Shown: positions 34,737-42,764 of the stretch, in pieces
Numbering within the stretch: the first letter of the stretch is position 1
Layout of the letters: the number at the start of each line of letters is the position of its first letter
Assembly: GCF_900100795.1 (NCBI RefSeq)
Contig: NZ_FNCO01000001.1
Location: forward strand, 620,001-684,000
DNA: 64,000 nt
Direction of reading: 5' to 3'
From: Pseudomonas abietaniphila
Lineage (GTDB): Bacteria; Pseudomonadota; Gammaproteobacteria; Pseudomonadales; Pseudomonadaceae
The notes under the pieces: model-generated
Databases searched by the model: none
The model's input: the letters and a program-made list of their open reading frames with translations, nothing else
What the model was told of the DNA's origin: nothing
Position numbers and translations under genes: made by a program

Positions 34737-36107
34737 TTGAATACCCTCAATCCCACGACGGACCCGACCGTACTTGCCCGCGCTGCTGCCAAGGTCAAGC
34801 GGCACGTACTGCCGCTGTTCGTCATCATGTTCATCGTCAACTACATCGACCGGGTGAACATCGGCTTCGTGCGCAGCCACATGGAAACCGACCTTGGTAT
34901 CGGCGCAGCGGCGTACGGCTTGGGGGCCGGCCTGTTCTTCGTGGGCTATGCGCTCTTCGAAGTCCCGTCCAACCTGCTGCTGCAACGATTCGGCGCCCGC
35001 GCCTGGCTGACCCGCATCATGTTCACCTGGGGCGCAGCGGCGATGGCCATGGCGTTCGTGCGCGGTGAAACCAGCTTTTATGTCCTGCGCTTCATCCTCG
35101 GTGCGGCGGAAGCGGGCTTCTTCCCCGGCATCATTTATTACTTCACCCAATGGCTGCCCTCGACCGAGCGTGGCAAGGCGATGGCGATCTTCCTCAGCGG
35201 CTCGGCCATTGCGTCGGTGATTTCCGGTCCTGTGTCCGGTGCGTTGTTGGGCGTCAGCGGTCTGAGCCTGCACGGCTGGCAGTGGATGTTCATCATCGAG
35301 GGCTTTGCCTCCATTGCCTTGTGCGGTTTTGTCTGGTTCTGGTTGCAGTCCCATCCCCGCGAAGCCAAGTGGCTGAGCGAGGAAGAGAAGGGCGCACTCA
35401 TCCGTGCGATCGAAGAAGAGCAGCGTGCCCGTGAAGCGGCACAGGTGATCAAGCCGTCGATCTTCAAGTTGCTGGCGGACCGGCAGATCCTGCTGTTCTG
35501 CTTCATCTACTTCTCGGTGGCGCTGACGATTTACGGCGCGACATTCTGGCTCCCGAGCATGATCAGGAAGATGGGCAGTATGAGTGACTTCGAGGTTGGC
35601 CTGTTCAACTCGATTCCGTGGATCATTTCCATCGTGGCGATGTATGGCTTTGCTGCACTGGCCGCGCGCTTCAAGCACCAACAGGCGTGGGTCGCCGTGA
35701 CGCTGGTGATTGCCGCCTGCGGGATGTTCATGTCGACCATCGGCGGGCCGGTCTTTGCCTTCGTCGCCATCTGCTTCGCGGCGATTGGTTTCAAGGCGGC
35801 TTCGGCCCTGTTCTGGCCGATTCCTCAAGGCTATCTGGACGCTCGCATCGCCGCGGCGGTGATTGCGCTGATCAACTCCATCGGCAACCTTGGCGGATTC
35901 GTCGCGCCGACCGCTTTTGGTTTCCTCGAACAAACCACCGGCTCGATTCAGGGCGGCCTTTACGGCCTGGCGATCACCTCGTTGGTGGCTGCGGTGGTGA
36001 TCTTCTTTGCCCGCACCACGCCCAACGGTGAACAACCGGGAAAGCCGCGAGACGTCGCGCTCGCCCCCTCGATTGAGAAGCCGGTGGCGCTGCGCGCTGC
36101 CAAGTGA
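34737..36107 (+). CDS. MFS transporter, sugar-acid/dicarboxylate carrier (ACS family)
   Basis: The protein has 456 residues and 12 membrane helices. It has INYIDR-like VNYIDRVNIGFVRSHM in helix 1, FEVPSNLLLQRFGARAW in loop 2-3 and GAAEAGFFPGIIYYFTQWLP in helix 4, typical of tartrate/glucarate/phthalate carriers. TTG at 34737 has GGGAG exactly 8 nt upstream; an ATG at 34719 has no visible Shine-Dalgarno, so I prefer TTG. It lies 54 bp before glucarate dehydratase and is almost certainly co-transcribed, so glucarate or galactarate is the likely substrate. Confidence 0.88.
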   Translation: MNTLNPTTDPTVLARAAAKVKRHVLPLFVIMFIVNYIDRVNIGFVRSHMETDLGIGAAAYGLGAGLFFVGYALFEVPSNLLLQRFGARAWLTRIMFTWGAAAMAMAFVRGETSFYVLRFILGAAEAGFFPGIIYYFTQWLPSTERGKAMAIFLSGSAIASVISGPVSGALLGVSGLSLHGWQWMFIIEGFASIALCGFVWFWLQSHPREAKWLSEEEKGALIRAIEEEQRAREAAQVIKPSIFKLLADRQILLFCFIYFSVALTIYGATFWLPSMIRKMGSMSDFEVGLFNSIPWIISIVAMYGFAALAARFKHQQAWVAVTLVIAACGMFMSTIGGPVFAFVAICFAAIGFKAASALFWPIPQGYLDARIAAAVIALINSIGNLGGFVAPTAFGFLEQTTGSIQGGLYGLAITSLVAAVVIFFARTTPNGEQPGKPRDVALAPSIEKPVALRAAK

Positions 36108-36161
36108 CCCCAGACCCGTTTCGAGCCGAGCCTCAAACCCAGATTGACCGGGAGACATCTT

Positions 36162-37436
36162 TTGAAAATCACACGCGTTACTGTCACTCCGATTGCGTTC
36201 CGTGACCCGCCGTTGCTCAACGCCAGCGGAATCCACGAACCCTTCGCGCTGCGCTCGATCATCGAAATCGAGAGCGACAACGGGTATATCGGTCTGGGCG
36301 AAAGCTACGGCGACGCCCCGGCGCTGGCGATCCAGCAACAGGTGCAGAGCCAGTTGATCGGCATGGACCCGTTCAACCTTGCGCAGCTCAAAGCCGTGGT
36401 CAAAGCCACGGTCGCGGCCCACAAACCGGCGAGCATTGCTGGCGCCGAACTGGCACCGGGCTCGCACGCGAGCAAAGCCGTGAGCAACGCGTATTCGGCG
36501 TTCGAAGTCGCCTTCCTCGACCTGCAGGCGCGTTCGATGAACCTGCCGCTGGTGGACCTGCTCGGCGGTGCTGTGCGCGATCAGGTGCCGTTCAGCGCGT
36601 ACCTGTTTTTCAAATACGCGCAGCACGCCGACGCGCCTTATGCGCCGGACAGTTGGGGTGAGGCACTGAGCGAGGAGCAGATCGTCGCCCAGGCGCGGCG
36701 GATGATCGAGGCCTACGGCTTCAAGAGCATCAAACTCAAGGCCGGCGCCCTCGATCCGGAACATGAAGTGTCGTGCATCAAGGCCCTGAAGAAAGCTTTC
36801 CCCGGTTACCCGCTGCGCATCGACCCGAACGGCAACTGGTCGCTGGAAACGTCCCTGCGCATGGCCGAACGGCTGGGCGACGATCTGCAGTACTACGAAG
36901 ACCCGACGCCGGGCCTAGACGGCATGGCCGAGTTGCATAAGCGCACAGGCTTGCCGCTGGCGACGAACATGGTGGTCACCGATTTTGACGAGTTCCGTCG
37001 CAGCGTGGCGCAGAACAGCGTGCAGATCGTCCTCGCCGATCACCACTATTGGGGCGGCCTGCGCGACACCCAGGCGCTGGCGAAGATGTGCGAGACGTTC
37101 GGCCTGGGGGTGTCGATGCACTCCAACTCGCACCTGGGCATCAGCCTGATGGCGATGACGCACGTGGCCGCGGCGGTGCCGAATCTGGATTTCGCCTGCG
37201 ACACCCACTACCCATGGCAGGAGCCGGACGAAGAAGTGATCAAGGGCGGCAAGCTGCGGATCGTCGACGGGTGCGTGAAAATCACTCGCGAGCCAGGCCT
37301 GGGGCTTGAGCTGGACTATGACCAGTTGGGCAAACTCAACGACCAGTACCTGACCTGCGGCATCCGTTCACGGGACGACGTGAAGCAGATGCAGAAGTAC
37401 AAGCCGGACTGGAAAGCGCTCAAGCCGAGGTATTGA
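36162..37436 (+). CDS. gudD: Glucarate dehydratase (enolase superfamily)
   Basis: The enzyme has 424 residues and dehydrates D-glucarate, and often L-idarate, to 5-keto-4-deoxyglucarate. Residues match the glucarate dehydratase group: base pair K191-x-K193 (IKLKAG), metal ligands D221 (RIDPNGNW), E246 (YEDPTPG) and N269 (ATNM), and the D293/H320 dyad (ADHHYWGG, MHSNSHLG). The start is TTG at 36162, with GGGAG 8 nt upstream, the same arrangement as the MFS gene before it. Later pathway enzymes (aldolase or KDGDH) are not in the window. Confidence 0.92.
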   Translation: MKITRVTVTPIAFRDPPLLNASGIHEPFALRSIIEIESDNGYIGLGESYGDAPALAIQQQVQSQLIGMDPFNLAQLKAVVKATVAAHKPASIAGAELAPGSHASKAVSNAYSAFEVAFLDLQARSMNLPLVDLLGGAVRDQVPFSAYLFFKYAQHADAPYAPDSWGEALSEEQIVAQARRMIEAYGFKSIKLKAGALDPEHEVSCIKALKKAFPGYPLRIDPNGNWSLETSLRMAERLGDDLQYYEDPTPGLDGMAELHKRTGLPLATNMVVTDFDEFRRSVAQNSVQIVLADHHYWGGLRDTQALAKMCETFGLGVSMHSNSHLGISLMAMTHVAAAVPNLDFACDTHYPWQEPDEEVIKGGKLRIVDGCVKITREPGLGLELDYDQLGKLNDQYLTCGIRSRDDVKQMQKYKPDWKALKPRY

Positions 37437-37510
37437 GGCGTAAAAAAAGCGAACGCTGATGATCGTCTGTCCTCGAACGAAAAGACCCTTGCGGGAATTC
37501 TGGAGAGACG

Positions 37511-38209
37511 ATGATGATCAGCTCGCACAAGACCTTGATGTGTTTGTTGTTTGCAGCCACAACCTCCGTGTCGAGTGGTGCCATGGCGCAGCCGCCGGCT
37601 TCGTTGCCGTTGATGCTCGCCGCTTCGGGCATTGGTGGCGGTGGTGCAGCGGGCGGTGGCGCAGCGGGGGGTGCGGCGGGCTCCGCGGGCGGCGGCGCCT
37701 CGGGTACCGGCGCGACCGGCACAAACGGTTCCAACAGCAGTAACACCAACGCCACCGGGACTAACGGCACCAACAGCAGTAACACCAACGCCACCGGAAC
37801 CAACGGTACGAACAGCGGCAACACGAATGCGACGGGGACGAACGGCACTAATGCCAACGGCACCGACGCCACCCACACCAACGGCAGTAACAGCGGCAAC
37901 ACCAACGCGACGGGCACCAATGGCACGAACGCCAACGGGACCGATGCCACCCACACCAATGGCAGCAACAGCAATAACACCACTGCGACGGGCACCAACG
38001 GTGTTAAGAACTCCAGCAACCAGAACGGCATGAACAACAGCGGCGTGAACAACAACGGTGTGGGCACGACCAACCCTGCATTGCGGCCCGGCGCGACCTC
38101 AGGCTCATCTTCTTCAGGCGGCACCTCCGACTCCCTGCAACAGCAGCGTCAGCAGAGCGGCGAGCGGATGATCATGGAGCGCAAGGGGCAGATTCAGGAA
38201 GCCAACTGA
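37511..38209 (+). CDS. Secreted repeat protein with 13-residue Asn/Thr/Gly repeats
   Basis: The protein has 232 residues and I do not recognise the family. A signal peptide ends at GAMA|QPP (about residue 26), and a Gly/Ala-rich hinge spans residues 40-70. Then come seven 13-residue repeats of the form T-N-G-x-N-x-x-x-T-x-A-T-x (residues 71-161), a Ser/Asn-rich spacer, and a charged C-terminus with QQQRQQSGERM. The regular repeats suggest an extended or solenoid structure displayed outside the inner membrane. GGAGAG precedes the ATG pair. It follows gudD by 74 bp but is probably not part of that pathway. Confidence 0.75.
   Translation: MMISSHKTLMCLLFAATTSVSSGAMAQPPASLPLMLAASGIGGGGAAGGGAAGGAAGSAGGGASGTGATGTNGSNSSNTNATGTNGTNSSNTNATGTNGTNSGNTNATGTNGTNANGTDATHTNGSNSGNTNATGTNGTNANGTDATHTNGSNSNNTTATGTNGVKNSSNQNGMNNSGVNNNGVGTTNPALRPGATSGSSSSGGTSDSLQQQRQQSGERMIMERKGQIQEAN
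37721..37993 (+). repeat. Seven in-frame 39-bp coding repeats
   Basis: The repeat units encode residues 71-161 of the secreted protein. Units 4 and 6 (TNGTNANGTDATH) are the same as each other and differ from the main type (TNGTNSSNTNATG), so copies seem to have spread by duplication of one- and two-unit blocks. Such arrays are prone to length change by slippage. Confidence 0.85.
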
Positions 38210-38846
38210 AGTCGGGAGTATCGTTGAAATCAGTAGTGGCCACTGACGGTGGTCCACCTCCAGGCCCAGACCAAGCTCACATGTAGGGTGTGAATTTCCG
38301 TTATTTGAGGTGACGCTGATGGTTTGGTTTGTCCTAACGGCCAAACTGTTCCGCCTTCGGCGGGTTACTTGAAAACCGGAATGCCGGACCATCCCCAAGT
38401 CACCAAGGGTCCTGGCGCCCGGTTAGGCCCGACTTCGTCGGGTACCCGCACTCCGACGACGCTCCGTGGGCCCGCGCCGAACGGACATCCATGTCCTGAC
38501 GGCGCTCTCGCGGCATCCATGCCACTCGACCCACTGCGCGCCGTCTGCGTTTGGCCTGCACCCAAGTCGCGTTTTGTGGTGTCTGGCCTGCTGCGGTATG
38601 AAGATCAAAAGCCACAGCGCGCTTTGCGCTGATGATTGTTCCCGCGCTCCGCGTGTTGACACATTCAATGACGCTCTGCGTCATTCGGGATGGTCCGGAA
38701 ACAAGCGGTAACTTTTTCCCCGCGCACAAACCGTCCATTCACAGCACGTCTGTTCAAGACCCGAATACCCCACCACGACACTATGGCTTCACCTCCCGTC
38801 CACGTTGATTCGGCTAGACGGGTATCGCTGAATTCGTGGGTGTGCG
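38210..38846. other. Gene-free stretch with interspersed repeat
   Basis: In this 637-bp gap, 38323-38613 is copy B of the interspersed repeat. Around 38636-38690 there is a degenerate CGCTCCGCGT / CGCTCTGCGTCAT palindrome of the family seen at 9160. The rest shows no gene; the last 50 bp should carry the DoxX promoter. Confidence 0.65.
38323..38613. repeat. Interspersed ~290-bp repeat, copy B
   Basis: This is the second copy of the element at 29594-29884, in the same orientation and with the same ends. Identity is highest in the first 55 bp and in the last 110 bp (CTCTCGCGGCATCCATGCC onward). Both copies lie in intergenic space after a gene end. Confidence 0.8.
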
Positions 38847-39263
38847 ATGAGCTATTCAACTGTCGACGACCGTGCGCAGGACCTGGGGCTTTTGTTTCTG
38901 CGGGCCAGTGGCGCGTTGTTCCTGCTGTTCGTGCACGGGCTGCCGAAGCTGCTGAACTTCAAGGCGCAGTTATCCCTGATCGAAGACCCTTTCCATTTGG
39001 GCGCACCCCTGACCCTGAGCATGGCGATCTTCGCCGAGGTGCTGTGCCCGCTGCTGATTCTGACGGGCGTACTGGCGCGAATCGCTTGCCTGCCTATTCT
39101 CTTCCTGCTGCTGGTGGCACTGGTCGTGGTGCACAGCGACTGGAGCGTTGATCAAGGCCAGTTCGGTTGGTTGCTGATCATCATTTTTACCAGTGTGCTG
39201 ATCGCCGGTCCTGGCCGTCTGGCGCTCAATATTCGTTTGCCCGGAGCGCTTCGCTATGCCTGA
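38847..39263 (+). CDS. DoxX-family membrane protein
   Basis: The protein has 138 residues and four hydrophobic helices. The family signature is LGLLFLRASGALFLLFVHGLPKLL near the N-terminus (about residues 13-36) and AEVLCPLLILTGVLAR in the middle. DoxX proteins are small inner-membrane proteins found with redox and detoxification enzymes; biochemical function is mostly unknown. Its 3' end overlaps the next gene by 8 bp, so it heads an operon with the monooxygenase-like protein and amidohydrolase. Confidence 0.85.
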   Translation: MSYSTVDDRAQDLGLLFLRASGALFLLFVHGLPKLLNFKAQLSLIEDPFHLGAPLTLSMAIFAEVLCPLLILTGVLARIACLPILFLLLVALVVVHSDWSVDQGQFGWLLIIIFTSVLIAGPGRLALNIRLPGALRYA

Positions 39264-39888
39264 TTCCGCCTTGTCTGCCGAGGTCACGCCGACCTCGAAA
39301 CTGTCGCCCGACGAGATCGTCACGCTGGTGATCAAGCACCGTGTCAAGGCGGGCATGGAGGCGCAATACGAAGCATGGCTGCGGCGCACCGTGGCGATTG
39401 CGGCCACTTATCCGGGACATCTGGGCGTGGACGTGATTCGTGGCAAGACCGACGGTCTGCACATGTTCACCTGCGTGCTGCGGTTCTGCTCAACCGAGGT
39501 CATGCAAAGCTGGCTGGACTCGGCGCAACGCCGGGAACTGGTCGCTGAAGCGGCGCCGATGCTCGCTGACGGCGATTTCACCGAGGTCAACCGACACAAC
39601 GAATTCTGGTTTGTGCCGGCCAGCGACAGTTCACCGCCGCCACGATGGAAGCAGGCGGTCGTCACCTTTTTCGTGATCTGCCCGCTGACCCTGTTGATCC
39701 CGCTCCTATGGGGCCCGGTGTTCCGTGCCTTTCCACCGTTGGGCAATTACGTCATCAGCACGGCACTGGTGACCATCACCATCGTGCTGCTGGTGGTCTA
39801 CCTGCTGATGCCTCAGGCGACCCGGTTGTTTGCGCCATGGCTTAACGCCAAGCCTGAACCCATGCCCGGAGCTGATCATGAAGGATGA
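39256..39888 (+). CDS. Membrane-anchored antibiotic biosynthesis monooxygenase-like protein
   Basis: The protein has 210 residues. An ABM dimeric alpha/beta-barrel domain covers about residues 20-115 (TLVIKHRVKAGMEAQYEAWL, FWFVPAS), then two hydrophobic helices at about 135-155 and 165-190. The barrel would face the cytoplasm on a two-helix anchor. ABM proteins include cofactor-free quinol monooxygenases and haem-degrading enzymes, and no decisive catalytic residue can be assigned. The soluble domain fused to a membrane pair is known in Pseudomonas but not understood. It overlaps genes on both sides. Confidence 0.8.
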   Translation: MPDSALSAEVTPTSKLSPDEIVTLVIKHRVKAGMEAQYEAWLRRTVAIAATYPGHLGVDVIRGKTDGLHMFTCVLRFCSTEVMQSWLDSAQRRELVAEAAPMLADGDFTEVNRHNEFWFVPASDSSPPPRWKQAVVTFFVICPLTLLIPLLWGPVFRAFPPLGNYVISTALVTITIVLLVVYLLMPQATRLFAPWLNAKPEPMPGADHEG

Positions 39889-41875
39889 TCCGGGCGATGA
39901 AGCCCCGGCCAGCAGCGAGCGTCGCAGCTTCGTCGCCAAAGGCTCATTGCTCAGCGCTGCGGCCGCCATTTTCTCTTCAATGCCTGTCACCGGCTTCGCC
40001 GTCGGTGCTTCTCACTCTTCAGCCGCCGGAGGCCCCATGAACGTCGATCTGATTCTTTACAACGGCAACTTTCACACCGTTGATCAGGAAAAACCCAAGG
40101 CCAGCGCGGTCGCGATCGGCGACGGCAAGTTCGTCGCGGTCGGCACCGACGCTGAAATCATGTCGTTGCGCGGCAGTGCGACCCAGGTCATCGACATGCA
40201 CAAGCGCACGGTGATCCCGGGCCTTAACGACTCGCACTTGCATCTGATTCGTGGCGGCCTGAACTACAACCTCGAATTGCGCTGGGAAGGCGTGCCGTCG
40301 CTGGCCGACGCCTTGCGCATGCTCAAGGCGCAAGCCGACCGCACACCGACCCCGCAGTGGGTGAGGGTGGTGGGTGGCTGGAACGAATTCCAGTTCGCGG
40401 AAAAGCGCATGCCCACCCTGGAAGAGCTCAACCAGGCAGCGCCCGATACCCCGGTGTTCGTCCTGCACCTGTATGACCGCGCGTTGCTCAACCGTGCTGC
40501 GCTGCGCGTCGCCGGGTATACCCGTGACACGCCAAACCCGCCGGGCGGTGAAATCGTGCGCGACAGCAACGGTGACCCGACCGGCATGCTGGTGGCCAAA
40601 CCGAACGCGATGATTCTGTACTCGACCCTGGCGAAAGGACCAAAACTGCCGCTTGAATACCAGGTCAACTCGACCCGCCAGTTCATGCGCGAGTTGAACC
40701 GCCTGGGCGTGACCAGTGCGATCGACGCCGGCGGTGGTTTCCAGAACTACCCGGATGACTACGCCGTCATCACGCAACTGGCTGAAGCCAAGCAGTTGAC
40801 CGTGCGCATCGCCTACAACCTGTTTACCCAGAAGCCGAAAGAAGAGCTCAACGACTTCAAGAACTGGACCCGCTCGGTCACGTTGCATCAGGGCGATGAC
40901 TTCCTGCGTCACAACGGCGCGGGCGAGATGTTGACGTTCTCGGCGGCGGACTTTGAAGACTTCCTCGAACCTCGTCCGGACCTGCCGCCCGGCATGGAAC
41001 AGGACCTGGAACCGGTGGTGCGGCATCTGGTCGAGCACCGCTGGCCGTTCCGTCTGCACGCCACGTATGACGAGTCGATCTCGCGCATGCTCGACGTGTT
41101 CGAGAAGGTCAACCGCGAGATCCCGTTCAACGGCATTCCCTGGTTCTTCGATCACTGCGAAACCATCACCCCGAAAAACATCGAACGCGTGAAAGCGCTG
41201 GGCGGCGGTATTGCGATTCAGGACCGCATGGCGTTCCAGGGCGAATACTTCGTCGAGCGTTACGGCGCCAAGGCCGGCGAGCACACGCCGCCGATCAAGC
41301 GGATGCTGGCCGAAGGCGTGCCGGTCGGTGCGGGCACTGACGCGACGCGCGTGTCCAGCTACAACCCATGGACCTCGCTGTACTGGATGGTCAGCGGTCG
41401 TACCGTGGGCGGTTTGGAGCTGTACCCCGAAGGGCTTTCGCGGGACACCGCGCTCGAGCTGTACACCCGTGGCAGCGCCTGGTTCTCGTCCGAGCAGGGC
41501 AAGAAGGGTCAGATCAAAGTGGGTCAACTGGCGGACGTCGTCGCCCTGTCGCAGGATTTCTTCAGCGTGCCGGAAGAGTCGATCAAGTGGATCGAGTCGG
41601 TGCTGACGGTCGTCGACGGCAAGGTGGTCTACGGCACCCAGGAGTTTGATCAGTTGTCCCCGCCAAGCGTACCGGTGCTGCCGGACTGGTCGCCGGTGGC
41701 GAAGGTGCCTGGGCACTGGCGTCCGGGTGCGCCGATGGCGGCGGCCGTTCACCAGTGCAGCGGCCCATGCACCGTGCATGCCCACAGCCATGACAAGGCC
41801 CGTCAATCGAAAGTGCCGGTCAGCGACTTCCAGGGGTTCTGGGGCGCGTTTGGCTGCTCGTGCTTCGCGTTCTGA
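39878..41875 (+). CDS. Tat-exported amidohydrolase, YtcJ-like
   Basis: The protein has 665 residues. A twin-arginine-type leader (ERRSFVAKG, then a hydrophobic Ala stretch) precedes an amidohydrolase 3 barrel with metal motifs DSHLHLIRGG (about residue 123), HATYDESIS (about 390) and DHCETITP (about 418), and Asp in GTDATRVSSYNP. It hydrolyses an amide or imide whose identity is unknown. The C-terminal 45 residues carry four Cys and four His (CSGPC, HAHSH, GCSCF), an unusual tail that could bind metal. CGGAG precedes the ATG at 39878, which overlaps the previous stop. It is followed by a YcaC-like hydrolase. Confidence 0.85.
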   Translation: MKDDPGDEAPASSERRSFVAKGSLLSAAAAIFSSMPVTGFAVGASHSSAAGGPMNVDLILYNGNFHTVDQEKPKASAVAIGDGKFVAVGTDAEIMSLRGSATQVIDMHKRTVIPGLNDSHLHLIRGGLNYNLELRWEGVPSLADALRMLKAQADRTPTPQWVRVVGGWNEFQFAEKRMPTLEELNQAAPDTPVFVLHLYDRALLNRAALRVAGYTRDTPNPPGGEIVRDSNGDPTGMLVAKPNAMILYSTLAKGPKLPLEYQVNSTRQFMRELNRLGVTSAIDAGGGFQNYPDDYAVITQLAEAKQLTVRIAYNLFTQKPKEELNDFKNWTRSVTLHQGDDFLRHNGAGEMLTFSAADFEDFLEPRPDLPPGMEQDLEPVVRHLVEHRWPFRLHATYDESISRMLDVFEKVNREIPFNGIPWFFDHCETITPKNIERVKALGGGIAIQDRMAFQGEYFVERYGAKAGEHTPPIKRMLAEGVPVGAGTDATRVSSYNPWTSLYWMVSGRTVGGLELYPEGLSRDTALELYTRGSAWFSSEQGKKGQIKVGQLADVVALSQDFFSVPEESIKWIESVLTVVDGKVVYGTQEFDQLSPPSVPVLPDWSPVAKVPGHWRPGAPMAAAVHQCSGPCTVHAHSHDKARQSKVPVSDFQGFWGAFGCSCFAF

Positions 41876-41902
41876 CGACACGGCCCGAAAGAGCATGAAA
41901 CA

Positions 41903-41926
41903 CCTCGCCGGGACTCACCGGCGAGG
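41903..41926. other. Perfect hairpin between the amidohydrolase and ycaC
   Basis: CCTCGCCGG-GACTCA-CCGGCGAGG is a 9-bp stem with a 6-nt loop, 27 nt after the amidohydrolase stop. No T-run follows on the plus strand, so it is more likely an mRNA stabiliser or partial attenuator than a full terminator. Confidence 0.55.
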
Positions 41927-41990
41927 CTATCCGCCGGCGCAGTCCGCTGGCACTCGCACACACCTGTCACCTACATAACTGGAGTCAACC

Positions 41991-42614
41991 ATGACCGTTC
42001 CCTACAAGCGTCTGGATATCAACGATGCCGTCGTGCTGCTGGTCGATCACCAGACGGGCCTGATCTCGCTGGTGCAGGACTTCTCGCCGAACGAATTCAA
42101 GAACAACGTGCTGGCTCTGGCCGATTGCGCCAAGTTCTTCAAACTGCCAACCATCCTGACCACCAGCTTCGAATCCGGCCCGAACGGCCCGCTGGTGCCT
42201 GAGCTGAAAGAAATGTTCCCGGATGCGCCTTACATTGCCCGTCCAGGTCAGATCAACGCCTGGGACAACGAAGACTTCGTCAAGGCGATCAAGGCCACCG
42301 GACGCAAGCAACTGATCATTGCGGGCGTGGTGACTGATGTGTGCGTGGCGTTCCCGACGCTGTGCGCGCTGGAAGAGGGTTTTGATGTGTTCGTGGTCAC
42401 CGATGCGTCGGGCACCTTCAACGACGTGGTACAGAAAGCCGCCTGGGCGCGCATGACGGCGGCCGGTGCGCAGTTGATGAACTGGTTCTCGGTGGCGTGC
42501 GAGCTGCAACGCGACTGGCGCAACGACATGGAAGGCCTGGCCAACCTGTTGTCCCAGCGCATTCCGAACTACCGTAACCTGATGAACAGCTACTCGGCGT
42601 TTACCGCCAAGTAA
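41991..42614 (+). CDS. ycaC: YcaC-like isochorismatase-family hydrolase
   Basis: This is a 207-residue cysteine hydrolase of the isochorismatase fold, with D19 (LLVDHQTG), R84 in IARPGQINAW and nucleophile C118 in VVTDVCVA, as in E. coli YcaC. Homologues form octamers and hydrolyse uncharacterised amides. TGGAG precedes the ATG. Its place after an amidohydrolase suggests a two-step hydrolysis, periplasmic then cytoplasmic, but no substrate can be named. Confidence 0.92.
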   Translation: MTVPYKRLDINDAVVLLVDHQTGLISLVQDFSPNEFKNNVLALADCAKFFKLPTILTTSFESGPNGPLVPELKEMFPDAPYIARPGQINAWDNEDFVKAIKATGRKQLIIAGVVTDVCVAFPTLCALEEGFDVFVVTDASGTFNDVVQKAAWARMTAAGAQLMNWFSVACELQRDWRNDMEGLANLLSQRIPNYRNLMNSYSAFTAK

Positions 42615-42636
42615 ACGAGCCCGTCACTCGCAACGT

Positions 42637-42728
42637 CTGTGGGAGCGAGTTCATTCGCGATAGGGCGGTACCGCCGATAGGTGTCTATCGGCTGGGTCAC
42701 CCCATCGCGAATGAATGCGCTCCCACAG
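42637..42728. repeat. REP inverted pair between ycaC and a convergent gene
   Basis: CTGTGGGAGCGAGTTCATTC and its inverse (GAATGAATGCGCTCCCACAG) surround a smaller GCCGATAG / CTATCGGC palindrome. It sits between two convergent genes and probably acts as a bidirectional transcript end. Confidence 0.9.
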
Positions 42729-42764
42729 GTTGATGTGTTGGTGGTCGATGGCAGCGCTTTTGAA

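Noticed and set aside
34668..36764. A 698-codon open frame on the minus strand opposite the MFS carrier and glucarate dehydratase
   Set aside because: It is antisense to two genes with clear family motifs. Its translation is rich in Arg, His, Gln and Asp, the usual mirror of GC-rich coding, with no domain or ribosome-binding site.
40019..41896. A 625-codon open frame opposite the amidohydrolase
   Set aside because: It mirrors the codon bias of a well-supported gene on the plus strand, and no motif is recognisable in it.
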